A DNA stretch of 46,635 nt from an uncultured Kiritimatiellota bacterium (GCA_934675625.1 CAKURH010000016.1:1-46635); one strand, 5' to 3'. Shown: positions 26,190 through 35,706, counted from the first letter of the stretch. Made by a program: numbers and translations. Notes: generated by a model from the sequence alone, not told the origin.

Positions 26190-27467
26190 TCAGATGTTGA
26201 TGCGGAGCGTCGTTTCGCGGGCCGGGCCGACCGAGAGGACGCCGAGCTGGCCGCCCACGAGGTCGAGGATGCGGTTGATGTACGCCTTCGCGTTCTCGGG
26301 CAGGGCCGCGTAGTCCGTGATCTTCGACGTCTCGCACTGCCAGCCGGGCAGTTCCTCGTAGACGGGTGTGCAGTGCGCCAGGACTTCGAGGTCGGCCGGG
26401 AACGTCGTGTAGACGAAGCCGTCCTCGCGCCGGTAGCCCGTGCAGATCTTGACGACCGGGAACGTGTCCAGCACGTCGAGCTTCGTCATCGCCCAGAAGT
26501 CGACGCCGTTCACGCGCTGCGCATAGCGCGCGACAACCGCGTCGAACCAGCCGCAGCGGCGCGGGCGCCCCGTCGTCGCGCCGAACTCGCCGCCGCGCTG
26601 GCGCAGCGTCTCGCCGTCCGCATCGAGGAGCTCCGTCGGGAACGGGCCCTCGCCGACGCGCGTCGTGTAGAGCTTGAGGACGCCGATCACGCGGTCGATC
26701 GAACGCGGCGAGACGCCCGTGCCCGTGCAGGCGCCGCCCGCCGTCGGGTTCGAGGACGTCACGAAGGGATACGTGCCGAAGTCGATGTCGAGCATCGTCG
26801 CCTGCGCGCCCTCGAACAGGAGCGACTTCTTCGCCTCCAGGTTCTCGTGCAGGTACTGGATCGTGTCCGTCACGTACGGCATGAGCGCCGCGACCATCGG
26901 CGTGTAGAGGCGCACCATCTCCTCCGCGTCAAGCGGCTGCGCGCCGAGGCCGACGAGCTTGCGGTTCGCCTCCGCGACCTGCTTGCGCACGAGGTCGGCG
27001 AAGTCGGGCCGCAGGATGTCGCCGACGCGCATGCCGAAGCGGCCGACCTTCGCCGCGTAGGCCGGGCCGATGCCGCGCCCGGTCGTGCCGATCTTTTCGC
27101 CCTCGGGACGCGCGGCCTCCTCGGCCTTGTCGAGCGCGCGATGCCACTGCATGACCATGTGCGCGCGTTCGGAGATGTGGAAGCGGCCCTTCAGCTCGAA
27201 GCCCCAGCTCTCGACCTGCTCCAGTTCGCGCATGAGGTCGAACGGGTCCATCACGACGCCGTTGCCGATCACGCAGTGCTTGCCGCCGTGGAGGATGCCG
27301 CTCGGCACGAGGTGGAGGACGTACTTCTTGTCGCCGACGACGACCGTGTGCCCGGCGTTCGAACCGCCCTGGAAACGCACCACGACATCGGCCTCTTCGG
27401 TGAGGAAGTCGATGACCTTGCCCTTGCCTTCATCGCCCCACTGGGCGCCAACGAGTACAGTATTCAT
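26190..27467 (-). CDS. purA: Adenylosuccinate synthetase
   Basis: 425 residues, normal. N-terminal GAQWGDEGKGKVIDFL with the catalytic Asp, RFQGGSNAGHTV, the His-containing HLVPSGIL, TTGRGIGPAYAAKVGR, FEGAQATMLDIDFGTYPFVTSSNPTAGGACTGTG and the C-terminal GPARETTL. First committed step from IMP to AMP. The start codon is 11 nt from the -10, so the mRNA has a very short leader. Confidence 0.97.
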   Translation of the reverse strand: MNTVLVGAQWGDEGKGKVIDFLTEEADVVVRFQGGSNAGHTVVVGDKKYVLHLVPSGILHGGKHCVIGNGVVMDPFDLMRELEQVESWGFELKGRFHISERAHMVMQWHRALDKAEEAARPEGEKIGTTGRGIGPAYAAKVGRFGMRVGDILRPDFADLVRKQVAEANRKLVGLGAQPLDAEEMVRLYTPMVAALMPYVTDTIQYLHENLEAKKSLLFEGAQATMLDIDFGTYPFVTSSNPTAGGACTGTGVSPRSIDRVIGVLKLYTTRVGEGPFPTELLDADGETLRQRGGEFGATTGRPRRCGWFDAVVARYAQRVNGVDFWAMTKLDVLDTFPVVKICTGYRREDGFVYTTFPADLEVLAHCTPVYEELPGWQCETSKITDYAALPENAKAYINRILDLVGGQLGVLSVGPARETTLRINI

Positions 27468-27478
27468 ATGGATTCGGT

Positions 27479-27487
27479 ATTATATCA
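27479..27487 (-). promoter_or_regulatory. purA promoter, near-leaderless
   Basis: Extended -10 ATGA-TATAAT (hexamer 27479-27484), 11 nt before the purA ATG, inside the 22-bp gap after pheS. The -35 region falls in pheS coding sequence and is poor. Confidence 0.6.
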
Positions 27488-27489
27488 TA

Positions 27490-28512
27490 TCAGCCGAGCT
27501 GGTTCAGGAAGCGGACGTCGTTCTCGTAGAGCCAGCGGATGTCGGGAATGCCGTACTTGATCATCGCGATGCGCTCGACGCCGAAGCCGAAGGCGTAGCC
27601 CGAGACCTTTTCCGGATCCCACCCGACGTGCTGGAAGACGCGCGGATCGACCATGCCCGCGCCCGCGACCTCGATCCACCCCGACTGCTTGCAGACATTG
27701 CACCCCTTGCCCTTGCAGACGTGGCACGAGAAGTCGACCTCGACGGACGGCTCGGTGAACGGGAAGAAGTGCGGACGGAAGCGCACGGTCACGCTGTCGC
27801 CCATCATCTCCTTCGCGAAGTAGGCGAGGACGCTCTTGAGGTCCGCCAGCGAGACGGGCTTCGTCGCCGTCTCGTCGACGTAGAGGCCCTCGATCTGGTG
27901 GAAGTTCGCCGAGTGCGTCGCGTCCGTCGTGTCGCGGCGGAACGTGCGGCCGGGGCAGATGACGCGCACGGGCGGCCGGTTCGCCATCATCGTGCGGATC
28001 TGCACGGGCGAGGTCTGCGTGCGCAGCAGACAGTCGTCGTTGAACCAAAACGTGTCCGTCCGGTCCTGCGAGGGATGGTGCGGCGGCGTGTTGAGCGCCG
28101 TGAAGTTGTTGAAGCGGTTCTCAAGCTCCGGGCCGTCGGCGACCGTGAAGCCGAGGCGCCCGAAGATGCGCGCCGTCTCCTCGATGACGCGCGAGAGCGG
28201 ATGCTTCACGCCAAGGCCGAACCAGCGGCCGGGGAGCGTGAGGTCGGCCGCGACGGCCTGCTCGCCCGCGCCGCCGAGGTGGCCGGACGCCTGCAGCGCC
28301 GCCTCGACCTCGGCCTTCCACGCCTGGATCGCCTTGCCGAACGCGGGGCGCTCCTCCTTCGGCACGTCCTTCATCGCCTTGATGAGCGCGGGGATGGATC
28401 CGTTCCGCCCCACGTACTTCACGCGCAGCGCCTCCACGGCCGCCGCATCGGCCGCCGCCGCGATTTCCTTCAGGCTTTCGGCTTTCGCCGCCTCCAGATC
28501 AGCAAGAGTCAT
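27490..28512 (-). CDS. pheS: Phenylalanyl-tRNA synthetase alpha subunit
   Basis: 340 residues. Class II motifs: ATHSANFHQIEGLYVDE (motif 2 region), FRPHFFPFTEPSVEVDF and GYAFGFGVERIAMIKYGI (motif 3). A Cys cluster CHVCKGKGCNVCK lies before motif 3, as in some bacterial PheS. The N-terminal coiled-coil (residues 1-90) is present. No pheT follows; purA does, with its own promoter, so the beta subunit must be encoded elsewhere. AGAGGA serves as ribosome binding site. Confidence 0.95.
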   Translation of the reverse strand: MTLADLEAAKAESLKEIAAAADAAAVEALRVKYVGRNGSIPALIKAMKDVPKEERPAFGKAIQAWKAEVEAALQASGHLGGAGEQAVAADLTLPGRWFGLGVKHPLSRVIEETARIFGRLGFTVADGPELENRFNNFTALNTPPHHPSQDRTDTFWFNDDCLLRTQTSPVQIRTMMANRPPVRVICPGRTFRRDTTDATHSANFHQIEGLYVDETATKPVSLADLKSVLAYFAKEMMGDSVTVRFRPHFFPFTEPSVEVDFSCHVCKGKGCNVCKQSGWIEVAGAGMVDPRVFQHVGWDPEKVSGYAFGFGVERIAMIKYGIPDIRWLYENDVRFLNQLG

Positions 28513-28541
28513 GTCTTCTTTTCCTCTAAATTAGGTTGCCT

Positions 28542-28550
28542 ATTATACCA
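28542..28550 (-). promoter_or_regulatory. pheS promoter
   Basis: Extended -10 TTTTTGG-TATAAT (hexamer 28542-28547). The 29-nt distance to the ATG includes AGAGGA, so this is a conventional led transcript. Confidence 0.55.
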
Positions 28551-28568
28551 AAAAGCCCCCGAACGCAT

Positions 28569-29327
28569 TCAGAGCGCGGAGCCGGGGAAGAACGTGCCGA
28601 CCGCTCGGTCCGCGAAGAGCGCGGGGAAGACGGTCTTGCGCCCGTTCGCGATGTACGTGTCGATGCCCGCCTTGACCGCCGCCCTGACGGCCTTGAGCTT
28701 CGAGTCCATGCCGCCCTTCGAGAGGTTCCCCTTCTCGCCGGGGCGCACGAGCGCCTTCACGTGGCGGAAGCTCGCGACCTCCGGGATGCGCCGTCCCTGC
28801 GAGTCGAGCAGCCCGTCCACCGTCGTCAGCAGCACGAGCGCGTCGGCCTTGACGAGCTTCGCGATCAGGAACGAGAGCCAGTCGTTGTCGCCGAAGGTCT
28901 GGCCCTTCAGCTCCTCGTCCGCCACGACGTCGTTCTCGTTGATGATCGGCACGATACCGGCCTTGACGAGGCGTTCGAGGGCCTTCTTCACGTTCTGGCT
29001 GCGGCGGCGGTCCTCGAAGTCGTAGTGCGTGAGGAGGAACTGGCCGATCCGCACGCCCTCGACGCCGAAGAAGTGCTCGTACTCGCCGATGAACCGCGCC
29101 TGGCCGACCGCCGCGCACATCTGCACGTCGTTGACGTCCTTCGGGCGCGCCTTCAGCCCCAGCGCCTCGACACCGGCCGCGACGGCGCCGGACGAGACGA
29201 AGAAGACCTCGTGCCCGTCCTTGCGGAGGCGCGAGAGCTGCGCGACGAGGCGGCGCAGGGCCGCATGATCCGGATGGCCGCTCTTCGCGGCGATGGCGTG
29301 GGTGCCGACCTTGACGACGATTTTCAT
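28569..29327 (-). CDS. proB: Glutamate 5-kinase without PUA domain
   Basis: 252 residues. Amino-acid-kinase fold with VVKVGTHAI, FVSSGAVAAGVEALGL, QARFIGEYEHFF, VPIINENDVVADEE, GDNDWLSFLIAKLVKADALVLLTTVDGL and GKGNLSKGGMDSK-type (here GEKGNLSKGGMDSKLKA). It makes glutamyl-phosphate, the first step to proline. It stops after the kinase domain, without the C-terminal PUA domain seen in E. coli (367 residues), as in many other bacteria. ATGA overlap with glnS (29324-29327). Confidence 0.92.
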   Translation of the reverse strand: MKIVVKVGTHAIAAKSGHPDHAALRRLVAQLSRLRKDGHEVFFVSSGAVAAGVEALGLKARPKDVNDVQMCAAVGQARFIGEYEHFFGVEGVRIGQFLLTHYDFEDRRRSQNVKKALERLVKAGIVPIINENDVVADEELKGQTFGDNDWLSFLIAKLVKADALVLLTTVDGLLDSQGRRIPEVASFRHVKALVRPGEKGNLSKGGMDSKLKAVRAAVKAGIDTYIANGRKTVFPALFADRAVGTFFPGSAL

Positions 29328-31048
29328 GCGATGGCGGGCTTGTAGGAGTCCTTGAGGGTGCAGGTGCGGTTGAAGACGGGCGCGCCCGGCTTCGCGTCCA
29401 CCGCATCCGCGATGAAGTAGCCCGTGCGCTCGAACTGGAAGTGCTCGTTCGCCTGCGCCGCGCCGAGCGCCGGCTCGACGTAGCCCGTCACGACCTTGAG
29501 CGAGTCGGGATTGAGATACTTCAGGAAGTTCTCGCTGCCGTCCTTCAGCGGATCCTTCTCCGTGAAGAGGCGGTCATAGAGGCGCACTTCGGCCTTGACG
29601 CCCGTCGCGCAGTCGACCCAGTGAATCGTCCCCTTCACCTTGCGGCCGTCCGCCGCGTTGCCGCCCCACGACGCCTCGTCCCACGTGCCGTGGATCTCGA
29701 CAACCGTGCCGTCCGCGTCCTTGACGCAGCCCGTGCACCTGAAGATGCAGGCGCCCCGGAGACGCACCTCCTGCCCCGGCGCCATGCGGAAGAACTTCTT
29801 CTCCGGCACTTCCATGAAGTCCGCACGGTCGATCCAGATCTCCCTTCCGAACGCGACCTGCCGCGTCCCGGCCGTCTCGTCCGTCGGATTGTTCGGCAAC
29901 TCGACCAGGCGGCGCGCCGACGGCTCCCAGTTGTCGATCACGACCTTCACGGGGTCGAGAACCGCCATGCGGCGCGTCGCCGTCCGGTTCAGCTCCTCGC
30001 GCACGCACCATTCAAGGAGCGCGGGATCGGATTCCGACTCGACCTTCGAGACGCCGATGCGGTCGCAGAACTCGCGGATCGCCCCCGGCGTGTAGCCGCG
30101 CCGGCGCATCCCGCACACCGTCGGCATGCGCGGATCGTCCCAGCCGTTGACACGCCCATCCTGCACCATCTGGAGCAGGAGCCGCTTCGACATCACCGTG
30201 TAGGTGAGGTTGAGGCGCGCGAACTCGCGCTGCTGCGTGCGGATCTTGACGCCGTTGCGCACCGGCAGGAGCCCCTGCTCGTCCATGCGGTCGACGACCC
30301 AGTCGTAGAGCGGACGGTGCACCTCGAACTCCAGCGTGCACATCGAGTGCGTGACGCCCTCCAGCGCGTCCTCGATCGGGTGCGCGAAGTCGTACATCGG
30401 GTAGACGCACCACTTGTCGCCGAGGTGGTAGTGCGCGACGTGGCGGATGCGGTAGAGGACCGGGTCTCGGAAATGGATGTTCGGCGAGGCCATGTCGATC
30501 TTCGCCCTAAGGCACCATTCGCCGTCGGCGTACTTGCCGTCGCGCATCTCGTGGAAGATCCGCAGGTTGCGTTCGGGGGCGGTGTCGCGCGAGGGCGAGG
30601 GCGTGCCCGGCCGTTCCGGGACACCGCGATACGCCTTCCACTCCTCCTGCGTCAGGTTGCAGCAGTAGGCCTGCCCGCGCCGGATCAGCTCCTCGGCGAT
30701 CGCGAACATCGTGTCGAACATGTTCGAGGCGTTGTAGAAGCCGGGCTCACCCGCATCGCCGGGGCCGCTCCACTGGAAGCCGAGCCAGTTGATGTCGCGC
30801 TTGATGTTCTCGGCGTACTCGTCGGACTCCTTCGTCGGGTTCGTGTCGTCCAGCCGCAGGTGGCACTCGCCGCCGAAGAGCTGCGCCATGCCGAAATCGA
30901 CGCACACGGCCTTCGCGTGGCCGATGTGGATGTAGCCGTTGGGCTCGGGCGGGAAGCGCGTGACGACCTTGCCGCCGGTCTTGCCGTCGGCGACGTCCTT
31001 TTCGATCCACTGCCTGAGGAAGTGACGAGACGTGTCTGATTCGTTCAT
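29324..31048 (-). CDS. glnS: Glutaminyl-tRNA synthetase
   Basis: 574 residues. Class I synthetase: FPPEPNGYIHIGHAKAVCVDFG (HIGH), TLEFEVHRPLYDWVVD, MSKRLLLQMV (KMSKS equivalent VMSKR), and the GlnRS-type beta-barrel anticodon domains in the C-terminal 230 residues. It charges tRNA-Gln directly, so this organism may not need the amidotransferase route for Gln. The -10 is 11 nt from the ATG. Cotranscribed with proB. Confidence 0.96.
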   Translation of the reverse strand: MNESDTSRHFLRQWIEKDVADGKTGGKVVTRFPPEPNGYIHIGHAKAVCVDFGMAQLFGGECHLRLDDTNPTKESDEYAENIKRDINWLGFQWSGPGDAGEPGFYNASNMFDTMFAIAEELIRRGQAYCCNLTQEEWKAYRGVPERPGTPSPSRDTAPERNLRIFHEMRDGKYADGEWCLRAKIDMASPNIHFRDPVLYRIRHVAHYHLGDKWCVYPMYDFAHPIEDALEGVTHSMCTLEFEVHRPLYDWVVDRMDEQGLLPVRNGVKIRTQQREFARLNLTYTVMSKRLLLQMVQDGRVNGWDDPRMPTVCGMRRRGYTPGAIREFCDRIGVSKVESESDPALLEWCVREELNRTATRRMAVLDPVKVVIDNWEPSARRLVELPNNPTDETAGTRQVAFGREIWIDRADFMEVPEKKFFRMAPGQEVRLRGACIFRCTGCVKDADGTVVEIHGTWDEASWGGNAADGRKVKGTIHWVDCATGVKAEVRLYDRLFTEKDPLKDGSENFLKYLNPDSLKVVTGYVEPALGAAQANEHFQFERTGYFIADAVDAKPGAPVFNRTCTLKDSYKPAIA

Positions 31049-31059
31049 GATGGCCGGAT

Positions 31060-31068
31060 ATTATACCA
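31060..31068 (-). promoter_or_regulatory. glnS promoter, near-leaderless
   Basis: TTTTTTGG-TATAAT (hexamer 31060-31065), extended -10 and no recognisable -35; 11 nt to the ATG. The T run directly upstream follows a GC-rich stretch after the gene ending at 31102, so it may also serve as that gene's terminator. Confidence 0.6.
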
Positions 31069-31101
31069 AAAAACCCGCTGCCCGCCCGTGCCGCCCGGGC
31101 A

Positions 31102-31839
31102 TCACTTCTTCGGCCAGCGCGCCGTGACGAAGCCGCCGCCCGACGTGCCGGCAACGAGACGTTCGGGATCGAACGGATCGAACGCGACGCACGTGAGGCG
31201 CCGGACGTGCAGCCCGTCGTTCGCCGCCGTCCACGTCCGGCCGTCGTCCGAACTCACCCACACGCCGTGTCCGCCCGCGAAGTCGTGGTAGGGGTTGTCC
31301 ATCGTCGTGAAGACGAGGCGCGTCGGGTCGGTCGGATCGGCCGCCGGCGCACACGCGAGCGCGTCATCGTGGAGGCGCGTCCAGCCGCCCGTCGCCGGGT
31401 CGTATCGCCAGAGGCCGCGCCGCGCCGGATCGACGAGCACCTTCTCGATCATCGCCGTGTACTTCCACGGACACGGCGCGGGCATGCCGTTGCGCCTGCC
31501 CTGCCACGTGAGCCCGCCGTCACGGCTCACGAACGGCCCCATGCACGAGCCGATCCACAGCTCGTCCGCCCGCGTCGGGTGGAAGGTCGGCGTCGCCATC
31601 TCGTAGGAGGGAAGCCCCAAGCCGGGCTTCCAGCTTTCGCCGCCGTCGAACGAGGCGGCCGTGCCCAGCATGTCGCCGCCGGAGGCGACATGCTGCGGAT
31701 CGTGCGGCGAGACAGCCACCGAGACGATTGCCCCGCCGCACCCCGGCTCGTACAGGGGAGCCCAGCGCAGCTGCGCCCGGCCGGTGAGACAGACGATAGC
31801 TACCGAGACGGCGGACAGACAGACGAATGACTTTTTCAT
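31102..31839 (-). CDS. Secreted Asp-box (BNR/sortilin-like) repeat protein, probably shortened
   Basis: 245 residues with a signal peptide (MKKSFVCLSAVSVAIVCLTGRAQ). Asp-box motifs SFDGGESWKPG, SRDGGLTWQGR and SSDDGRTWTAA mark a beta-propeller like GH74 or sialidase-type proteins. Such propellers usually need 300 to 700 residues. At about residue 145 the text jumps from EKVLVDPAR to RGLWRYD with no blade between, which looks like loss of a middle section; this is an inference. It lies between glnS and the second trifunctional gene, with its own promoter. No catalytic residues can be assigned. Confidence 0.65.
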   Translation of the reverse strand: MKKSFVCLSAVSVAIVCLTGRAQLRWAPLYEPGCGGAIVSVAVSPHDPQHVASGGDMLGTAASFDGGESWKPGLGLPSYEMATPTFHPTRADELWIGSCMGPFVSRDGGLTWQGRRNGMPAPCPWKYTAMIEKVLVDPARRGLWRYDPATGGWTRLHDDALACAPAADPTDPTRLVFTTMDNPYHDFAGGHGVWVSSDDGRTWTAANDGLHVRRLTCVAFDPFDPERLVAGTSGGGFVTARWPKK

Positions 31840-31848
31840 GGCGTGGTT

Positions 31849-31857
31849 ATTATACCA
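31849..31857 (-). promoter_or_regulatory. Promoter of the Asp-box gene, near-leaderless
   Basis: GTGG-TATAAT (hexamer 31849-31854), 9 nt before the ATG at 31839. The rest of the 31840-31923 gap has a small GGGG-CCTGT-CCCC hairpin (31883-31895) that could end the upstream transcript. Confidence 0.55.
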
Positions 31858-31923
31858 CGAATTCCGAACGTCCGACGGTCTAGGGGCCTGTCCCCACGTG
31901 TGCGAAGACGCCGCGCCGGAGCG

Positions 31924-34900
31924 TCACCGCGTCACGTCAAGGACACCGGCGGACACGGCGGCGTTCGCCGCTTTCGGCAGCGTCCAGTCGGCCGGCTGTC
32001 CGCGTCGCTGGCGCGCGAGCCACCAGACGCCCGCCGCGTAGTTGCCAGCGTGTCCGGCATTGAAGACCGTCAACTGCGCGTTCCCCGCCTGCCGCCGCAG
32101 GTAGATTGCGCGCGCGGGCGCCGGATAGAACGGGTCTGTCCCCTCGAACCGTTCGGCAGTCGGCACTGTTTCCGTCTTCTCCATGAAGGCAATCGTCTCG
32201 TCCGAGACACGCGCCGCGTCCGCCGCGAGGCAATTGAACGCGCGGATGGCGTGGCCGACCGGCACGGAGTTGCCGCGATGCCCGTCATGGATGCCCGTCT
32301 GGATCAGGATTGGCACGCCCGTCGCCGCCACGAGCCACGTGACGGGCGAGCGATGGCGGTATTCGTCCGGCCTCTCGCGTGGCGTGCCGCCGCAGACCGC
32401 CTCCAGCATCCGCGCGTAGCGCGCGTTGCCGTTCGTCATCGCGGACGTCTCCGCGTGCCAGCGCCCGACGTCGCTGATCGGACACGCCGCGACGACGCCC
32501 GCCCAGATCTCCGGGTGACGCCCCGCCATCAGGAGCGCCATGTGTCCGCCACCGCTGCCGCCCAAGAGATAGATGCGGTCAGGGTCGATGTTCGCGTGCG
32601 CTTTCGCGTAGGCAACGCCGTCCACGATATCCTGCACGGCGAGGTCGCTGCCGCAGGCCTCGGGACGCACATTCGGGCCGCGGAAATGCGGATAGTAGAA
32701 CGCCCAGCCGCGCTTCACGCTCTCCGAAAGACCAAACTCGCCGGGACTGCGCGTGAAGTCGTAGCCAAGGCTCCAGGAATGCAAGACGACGAAGAGCGGA
32801 ACCTTCCGCTCCTGCGCGACGGGCGGCACATACAGGTAGCCGGGCTGCGGCGAGCCGTCCCGCGTGCTCGTGACGCGAATCTCCAGATTCGACCACGCGG
32901 GCTTCGTCGGTGGCGCGACCGGCGGCACGGCAACGGGCTTCGCCGACGGCTCCTCCGTGCGCACCTTCGGCGTGAAGTTGCAGCCCGTCGCGACGAGCCC
33001 TGTGACGTCCGAGGCGATGACGGCATCCGGACGCGCGTCGGGCGCCGCGAGGCGCAGGTTCACGTTCTCCAGCCGCACGTCGTCCGCATGGCGCAAGTAG
33101 ATGCCCCACGCCGGCAGGATGTGCCCGAACATGCGGTTCTCGGGGTAGCTCCGCTCCGCTTCCGCCACGCGGCGGCGGAAGGCCATCGCCTCCGTCGCGC
33201 CGCCGGGCATCGTGAGGTCGACGTTCCTGAGCGTGAGGCCGCGCGGACGCTTTCCGCCGGGGACGCCCGTGATTGACGAGGCGATGCGGCTCAGGCATGT
33301 GCCCGTCACGTTCTCGATCAGGACGTTCTCCAGCCGCGTCGCGCGCCCGGCGGACGGCTCGTGCCGTGCCGCGAGGCGGACGACAATCGGCGTCTGCACC
33401 CCTTCCATCGTGATGCCGCGCACCGTCACGTCTTCCAGGACGCCGCCGTCCACGACTTCGAGGACGATGCCGCCGAGGCCCTGCGGCACGTCGGGCACGC
33501 CGCCGGGAATCTTCTTCGTGTGCCAGAACCGCAGACGGGAGGCCGAGCACGGGCGAACCGCGCAGTTCTCGACTGTCACGTCGCGCCAGGTTCCGTAGGA
33601 GGTCGTGCCGAACTTGATGGCGTTGCAGTTGGAGGCCACGCGGCAGTTGCGGACGCGAATGTTCTGGCAGACGAACGTCGGGCTGTTGTTCTTGAAGCAG
33701 AGCGCATCGTCGTCCGAGTCGATGTCGCAGTCCTCGACGAGCAGGTCGCTCGCCTCGATGTCGAGCCCGTCATTGTTGGAATTGGCGTGGCTGAAGATGC
33801 GCACGCCGCGCACGACGCCGCGTTCGCACGCCCGCAGACTGCACGTCCACGCCGCCGCGTCCGTGAGCCGCACGTCCTCGATGCGGAAGTCGCGGCACTT
33901 CATGAACATGACGTTGAACGGACGGTTCGGCGCGTTGTCGCGCATGGGGAACTTGCCGCCGGAGCCGCAGACCGTGCCCTTGCCAACGAGGGCGATGTCC
34001 TCGGCGTTCTCGGCGTAGACCAGCGCGCGGCGGTGGGCGTAAGTCGCGAGGTCGCCGTTCGAGACGAGCCGCGCCCCTTCGGACAGCTCCAGCGTGACGT
34101 GGCTCCGCAGCTGCACGCCGCCCGTCACGTATTCGCCCGACGGCACGCGCACCGTGCCGCCGCCCGCCGCCGCAACCGCGTCAATCGCCTTCTGGAAGTC
34201 GTTCGTCGCCACAACCACCGCGCGCCGTGCCGCCTCTTTCGACAGCCGACCCCACTCGCGCTTGTAGAATTCGTAGGCGGGCTTGAGGGTCTTGTGGTCG
34301 AAGGCGACGAGGCCCTTGTCGTTAAGGCCATCGCGCGCGCCCTCGCGGCGGTTGTCGCTGCCGCAGTCGAACATCACCCAGACGAACGCGCCCCAGACGC
34401 GTGGGTTCGCCTTGATCGCCGCCCAGCTCGCGACGTGGTGCTTGAGCTGGTAGTCGACCGGATGAAACTTGCCGCCCGGTTCGGGACGAAAGTCGGGCGT
34501 CGGCATCAGCTGTCCAAGCGACCCGCCCCCGCCATATTCGGACACCGCGACCGTCGTGCGCCCGTTGAGCGTGCGGCAGGCCTCAATCCGTTCGCCGAGT
34601 TCGGACGATTCGCCGTTGTACCAGCCGGGATAGAGGTTGAAGCCGAGCGCGTCGGGAATCGCGTTCAGCTCCAGCCGCTTTTGGCGAAAGTTCGCCGCGA
34701 CCGTCGGACGCGGATCGAGCAAGCGGATTAGTTCCTTCACCTCGCGCACGAGCGGCTCGGCCTGTCCGTCGGGCATCTTCTTCAAATAAAGCTCATTGAA
34801 GAGCCCCCACATCGCGATGCATTTGTGGCGACGGTGCTGGAGCACCATCTCGCGCGCGACGTGCAGCGTGTTCGAGCGGAACGCGGCGGAGTCCGTCGTC

Positions 34901-35706
34901 GCGTCCACGAGCGGAATCTCCGTCCAGACGTAAAGGCCGTACTTGTCGCAGAGGTCATAGAACCGTTCGCTGCGTGGATAGTGGCTCGTGCGGATCGCGT
35001 TCGCGCCCATCGCCTTGATGAGGCGGATGTCCGCCTCCTCGTCTTCGGACGAAATCGCCCAGCCCTTGCCTTCGCGATCCTGATGGTAGTTGACGCCGCG
35101 CAGGAACGTCTTCTTTCCGTCGACGTAGAAGCCGTCTTCGCGGAACACGTAGCGCGGCAGATCCGTCGGCGCGGCCAGCTCGTCCGCGAAAAGGCCGTCC
35201 GCCGCGGCGAACGCGCGGGACGGCGGGGCCTCGATCAGCTCGACGCCGCGATAGAGGCCGCCGTACATCGTGAAGTCGCCGCCGATGGGCGGCACGTCGG
35301 GGTCGAAGAAGTTGTCCACCTCGATCTCCAGATTCTTCCCGTCCGGCGGCAACGCGAAGGTAAAGGCCGTGAACGCGCCGGCGTGGCGGCCGATTTCGCG
35401 TCCGTCGACCTTCACGACGGCGTGGATCGACGCGGCGTGCACGCGCAGGTAGCGCTTCAGGGCGGCGTCCGTCGGCGGCGGCAGCGCGCGGCGGTAGACG
35501 ACCTTCTTGCGTGCATAGCCCGTCCCTGCAACCGAGTCATGGTTGTTGGCCTTCGGGTCGGTCGGGCCGTCCGTGCCGTCCGCAATGTTCCAGCAATGCG
35601 GCAGCGTGACGGGAATCCCGTCCGCCGTCCAGCCCTCGTTCAGAGGACGAGCGAAAGAAGAAACGCCCCACGCAAGGGCGAACGCAAGTGTCGAGACTCG
35701 AATCAT
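31924..35706 (-). CDS. Trifunctional secreted enzyme: GH2 + GH28 + alpha/beta esterase
   Basis: 1260 residues with a signal peptide (to about residue 19). Residues 20-170 are a GH2 sugar-binding sandwich; 175-490 a GH2 TIM barrel with GVNYHQD, RTSHYP, acid/base Glu305 (MWGLFNE) and nucleophile Glu390 (VSEYG). Residues 495-915 are a GH28 beta-helix with NNDGLD (Asp646, Asp649), DSDDDA (Asp665-667) and IKFGTTSYG. A Pro-rich linker (PPVAPPTKP) leads to residues 940-1235, an alpha/beta hydrolase with Ser1051 (GGSGGG), Asp1141 (GIHDGHRG) and His1219 (NAGHAGNY). This predicts beta-galactosidase-type, polygalacturonase-type and sugar-ester or peptidase-like activity in one chain. GH2 substrate and ester type are not decided by sequence. 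Confidence 0.85.
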   Translation of the reverse strand: MIRVSTLAFALAWGVSSFARPLNEGWTADGIPVTLPHCWNIADGTDGPTDPKANNHDSVAGTGYARKKVVYRRALPPPTDAALKRYLRVHAASIHAVVKVDGREIGRHAGAFTAFTFALPPDGKNLEIEVDNFFDPDVPPIGGDFTMYGGLYRGVELIEAPPSRAFAAADGLFADELAAPTDLPRYVFREDGFYVDGKKTFLRGVNYHQDREGKGWAISSEDEEADIRLIKAMGANAIRTSHYPRSERFYDLCDKYGLYVWTEIPLVDATTDSAAFRSNTLHVAREMVLQHRRHKCIAMWGLFNELYLKKMPDGQAEPLVREVKELIRLLDPRPTVAANFRQKRLELNAIPDALGFNLYPGWYNGESSELGERIEACRTLNGRTTVAVSEYGGGGSLGQLMPTPDFRPEPGGKFHPVDYQLKHHVASWAAIKANPRVWGAFVWVMFDCGSDNRREGARDGLNDKGLVAFDHKTLKPAYEFYKREWGRLSKEAARRAVVVATNDFQKAIDAVAAAGGGTVRVPSGEYVTGGVQLRSHVTLELSEGARLVSNGDLATYAHRRALVYAENAEDIALVGKGTVCGSGGKFPMRDNAPNRPFNVMFMKCRDFRIEDVRLTDAAAWTCSLRACERGVVRGVRIFSHANSNNDGLDIEASDLLVEDCDIDSDDDALCFKNNSPTFVCQNIRVRNCRVASNCNAIKFGTTSYGTWRDVTVENCAVRPCSASRLRFWHTKKIPGGVPDVPQGLGGIVLEVVDGGVLEDVTVRGITMEGVQTPIVVRLAARHEPSAGRATRLENVLIENVTGTCLSRIASSITGVPGGKRPRGLTLRNVDLTMPGGATEAMAFRRRVAEAERSYPENRMFGHILPAWGIYLRHADDVRLENVNLRLAAPDARPDAVIASDVTGLVATGCNFTPKVRTEEPSAKPVAVPPVAPPTKPAWSNLEIRVTSTRDGSPQPGYLYVPPVAQERKVPLFVVLHSWSLGYDFTRSPGEFGLSESVKRGWAFYYPHFRGPNVRPEACGSDLAVQDIVDGVAYAKAHANIDPDRIYLLGGSGGGHMALLMAGRHPEIWAGVVAACPISDVGRWHAETSAMTNGNARYARMLEAVCGGTPRERPDEYRHRSPVTWLVAATGVPILIQTGIHDGHRGNSVPVGHAIRAFNCLAADAARVSDETIAFMEKTETVPTAERFEGTDPFYPAPARAIYLRRQAGNAQLTVFNAGHAGNYAAGVWWLARQRRGQPADWTLPKAANAAVSAGVLDVTR

